Of a stretch of DNA of 64,000 nucleotides, positions 61,973-64,000 are shown in pieces. The position numbers were made by a program, and so were the translations under genes. This DNA is from Paeniglutamicibacter cryotolerans (GTDB lineage Bacteria; Actinomycetota; Actinomycetes; Actinomycetales; Micrococcaceae): NCBI RefSeq assembly GCF_014190875.1, contig NZ_JACHVS010000001.1:496001-560000 (forward strand). Direction: 5' to 3'. The stretch's first letter is position 1, and every line of letters starts with the position of its first letter. Below the pieces are notes generated by a model. The model saw only the letters and a program-made list of their open reading frames with translations. It made no database searches and was not told where the DNA came from.

Positions 61973-62045
61973 CGAGTGCAACTTTCTATCGTGTGAAGTC
62001 AGTCGGAGTCCGGTCAACGCTTCTGTCGGACCCCGCTCAAACACA

Positions 62046-62064
62046 TTAGGTAAGACATGCCTAA
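62046..62064. promoter_or_regulatory. DtxR/IdeR iron box
   Basis: TTAGGTAAGACATGCCTAA keeps both outer arms (TTAGG/CCTAA) of the 19-bp DtxR/IdeR consensus. It lies 74 bases upstream of fbpA and overlaps a TACCTAAT-like -10 region on the minus strand, fitting repression in high iron. Confidence 0.8.
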
Positions 62065-62663
62065 CTTGGCAAGTCGAAAGGAGCGCATCCTCGTTGCGAA
62101 TGTCCAACAACTTCATCCTGGCCTGATGCGATTCAACTTCGTAGTCCGATGTCGCAAATATTCACGAACAGTCAACACCGCGATGACACATTAATCAGGG
62201 TCACCAAGACCAGCTTGATAGTGAGGGCCACACTAACTTGGAACACTTGGTCACCAATGAACTACACCAGCACCTCGATCATCCACTGAAAGACCGAAGC
62301 CCGGTTCATGACCATCACCGCCACCAGAAAAACCTTCCCGAGACCATGGGGCAAACCAAGTACACGACGGCGAAGGTGACGCTCGCAGACGATAGCCGTT
62401 GGCTCAGTTGGAGTAGGTGATTGGAGGCGAAATCGTCCGAGTCCTCGGACGGCTCGCCGCTGGTCATCAGCCAAACAACGAACCTCACCTGGTCGGCACT
62501 GAAGATACAGAAACAACAGTCCGCCGCCCACCAGCTCCAGTCACCCCTCAAGCCTATTTGGCAACCATGCCCAGGACAAAAGCCTGCCCCACCGGTCCCG
62601 GTGCTCGAATCCTCCCATGCAGCCCCCGCAACGGCATCCCACCGCGGGAACACCTCGACCGGC
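62065..62663. other. Gene-free stretch between the iron operon and TetR
   Basis: About 600 bases with no gene I can support. ORFs on both strands lack ribosome sites, and none has family features. Base composition is less GC-rich than the neighbours between 62100 and 62420. It may hold remains of a lost gene; a short His-rich 60-codon frame (62238-62420) starting with TTG was not accepted. Confidence 0.45.
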
Positions 62664-63341
62664 TCAGGCCCCGGCGCGCACCTCGATGCCATCGAGCAGG
62701 AGCTCCAAAGCGAGCGTAAAGCTCTCATCATCGCTGATAGCAGCCATGATTCCCACAGCGCGCATGGCAAGAGGGGAGCTCCCCCGAGGCAGGCGCGAGT
62801 AGCTCGAGACCCAGGCCATGTCGTCGGCCGCAGATTTCTCTCCCAGGATCTTCAGTCCCGCACCGAAACCCGACCAGGCAAGCATGAAGTCGGCGCAGCT
62901 GCGGTGATAGCGGGCCGCCGCATCAGGGTCGAAGCCGGCGGACTCCAGTATGCCAAGCATGGCTTCAACGAAGCGCAGCTCCCCCTCCTGCCGGGTGACC
63001 CGCAATGCTGCAAGCGTGGCAATGTGCGGATAGTCCAGGAACTTGGCCCGCACTCGCGCCAGCAGATCCCCCAGAGCTTCCCGCCAATGAGACGCCGGAG
63101 AATAGCCATCCATGACCTCGGCGAGCAGCCGGTCGGCGAGCGCCAACAGCAGTTCGTCTTTGTCAGCAAAGTGGCGATACAGCGCGGTAGGGTCCGCCCC
63201 CAGTTCGCGTCCGATCCGGCGGAAGGTCAGGGGATCGCCCTCATGTGCGGCGGACAACCGTAAGCAGGCATCGAGGATCACTGTGCGGTTGAGGCCGCTT
63301 GCGCGCTTGCGCGGAGAGGCGGGGCTGGTTGATTCACTCAT
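62664..63341 (-). CDS. TetR family transcriptional regulator
   Basis: The 225-residue protein has the TetR HTH (TVILDACLRLSAAHEGDPLTFRRIGRELGADPTALYRHFADKDELLLALADRLL) as read in order over residues 20-75, and a helical ligand domain with TetR_C-like features (ALGDLLARVRAKFLDYPHIA). ATG 63341 is used; upstream codons to 63422 look non-coding. It diverges from the amidohydrolase gene, and a perfect dyad lies between, so it probably controls that gene and itself. Confidence 0.88.
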   Translation of the reverse strand: MSESTSPASPRKRASGLNRTVILDACLRLSAAHEGDPLTFRRIGRELGADPTALYRHFADKDELLLALADRLLAEVMDGYSPASHWREALGDLLARVRAKFLDYPHIATLAALRVTRQEGELRFVEAMLGILESAGFDPDAAARYHRSCADFMLAWSGFGAGLKILGEKSAADDMAWVSSYSRLPRGSSPLAMRAVGIMAAISDDESFTLALELLLDGIEVRAGA

Positions 63342-63371
63342 CAGCTCCAACACTAGGCCACCGACACAAAA

Positions 63372-63386
63372 GTCAACAGCGTTGAC
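63372..63386. promoter_or_regulatory. TetR operator candidate
   Basis: GTCAACAGCGTTGAC has perfect 6-bp arms around AGC and lies between the divergent TetR and amidohydrolase genes, 31 bases from the TetR start. GTTGAC on its minus-strand side could also serve as a -35 element. Confidence 0.55.
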
Positions 63387-63474
63387 AATGGTACAAAAAT
63401 AGGGTTTTATGAAACTAGTCACAATTCGTGGCGATAAACCCGCAGCCCTTCACTGCAACGCCCTGGAGTCATGC

Positions 63475-64000
63475 ATGGAAACTGGTTGGTTCTTTCATTC
63501 AGGCCGGATCTTTGACGGCACGACACTGCTTCCCGAAGGCACTGGCGTGCTCGTGCGGGACTCGCGTGTTGCCGCCGTAGGTCCCGAGACTGAACTCGAT
63601 GCAGGCCTGGAGGAAACGATCCGCCGGATCGACCTGGGTGGAAATCTACTCACTCCTGGATTCAGTGATGCCCACGTGCACACCATCATGGGCGGCGTCG
63701 AATCACTCGTCTGTGACCTCACGATCCCTGAGGGCATCGATGACGTCTTGGCGACCATTTCGGCCTACGCCTCGGCATCCACCACTGAGTGGATCACCGG
63801 CGGCGGCTGGAGCATGAGCGATTTCCCCGGTGGGACCCCCACTGCCGAAATGCTCGACTCAGTGACGTCCGACCGACCTGCCTACCTGATCAACCGCGAC
63901 CACCACGGCGCCTGGGTCAACAGCCGCGCACTGGAAATCGCCGGCATCACCGCTAGCACTCCAGACCCCTCCGACGGACGCATCGAACGCGATGCTGCAG
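63475..64000 (+). CDS. Amidohydrolase family protein, YtcJ-like (partial, cut by window end)
   Basis: The open frame runs from ATG 63475 to the window edge (175 codons). It starts with a beta-sandwich strand set (WFFHSGRIFDGTTLLPEGTG, VLVRDSRVAAVGPETEL) and then shows the first metal-binding His pair in TPGFSDAHVHTIMGG, as in amidohydrolase family 3. WITGGGWSMSDFPGGTPT and YLINRDHHGAWVNSRALE are typical of YtcJ-like members. It hydrolyses an amide or a ring bond; the substrate is unknown. GGAG lies 7 bases before the ATG. TetR control is likely. Confidence 0.85.
   Translation, partial: METGWFFHSGRIFDGTTLLPEGTGVLVRDSRVAAVGPETELDAGLEETIRRIDLGGNLLTPGFSDAHVHTIMGGVESLVCDLTIPEGIDDVLATISAYASASTTEWITGGGWSMSDFPGGTPTAEMLDSVTSDRPAYLINRDHHGAWVNSRALEIAGITASTPDPSDGRIERDAA

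Noticed and set aside
62238..62420. 60-codon His-rich frame that looked like a small metal-binding protein
   Set aside because: It starts with TTG, has no ribosome site or promoter and no family features; the His codons come from CAC/CAT-rich sequence.
1..64000. CRISPR array or phage-defence island
   Set aside because: No regularly spaced short repeats, cas-like genes, restriction-modification genes or known defence gene sets were seen; the HNH gene is of the common DUF222 type.

Overview
The window is high-GC DNA from a member of the Actinobacteria, most likely a Micrococcaceae genus close to Arthrobacter, Glutamicibacter or Paeniglutamicibacter. The basis is codon usage rich in G/C at third positions, leaderless promoters with a TANNNT -10 element 6-7 bases from the ATG, a DUF222/HNH gene, a DtxR-type iron box, and actinobacterial families such as the CopD-CtaG fusion and DUF853. 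The genus is an inference; no rRNA or other marker for species is present.

Layout: 0-4.5 kb holds the tail of trpF, class I fumarase, an SseB-domain gene, a KhtT/KhtU-like cation:proton antiporter pair and tRNA-Gly(CCC). 4.6-9.4 kb has an AEC carrier, a SAM riboswitch in front of a MetE-core methionine synthase, and an amino-acid (perhaps cystine) ABC importer; the riboswitch makes this look like a sulfur/methionine block. 9.4-17.5 kb contains a MacB-like exporter with a frame-broken TetR gene, a HerA-like ATPase, an unknown anchored protein, and an MFS/MarR pair. 17.6-25.9 kb (minus strand) has an NHLRC2-like thioredoxin/NHL protein and a copper cluster: lipoprotein, CopD-CtaG fusion, Tat-type DyP peroxidase, PCu(A)C chaperone, CopC and a small membrane protein. 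26-27.6 kb carries HU and the cysteine-poor ribosomal trio rpmB-rpmG-rpsN.

28-55 kb is an amine and amino-acid catabolism region. A Pot-type polyamine importer with two tandem binding proteins diverges from an Lrp regulator and a putrescine-type aminotransferase. A DoxX/HTH pair, an MFS exporter and a large acyl-CoA-dehydrogenase-like gene follow. A glutamine-amidotransferase-like gamma-glutamyl-GABA hydrolase lies next to a seven-gene operon (Rieske oxygenase, HutD-like cupin, AstE/AspA-type deacylase, three-part amino-acid ABC importer, VanB/PDR reductase) controlled by a divergent GntR gene with a near-perfect 24-bp palindrome. A PucR regulator diverges from a methylmalonate/malonate-semialdehyde dehydrogenase and a class III aminotransferase, a beta-alanine/GABA-type module.

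55-64 kb contains an intact IS481-like element with a 14-bp target duplication, a decayed DUF222/HNH gene beside it, an iron FbpABC importer behind a DtxR/IdeR box, and a TetR gene divergent from an amidohydrolase cut by the window edge. A second insertion sequence (about 1.0 kb, transposase IS982-like) sits at 37.4 kb in the last codons of the HTH regulator gene.

The best candidate for an undescribed system is the Rieske/deacylase/importer operon at 43.2-49.5 kb; its substrate cannot be read from sequence. All functional assignments rest on reading motifs and on remembered family features; no database search was run.
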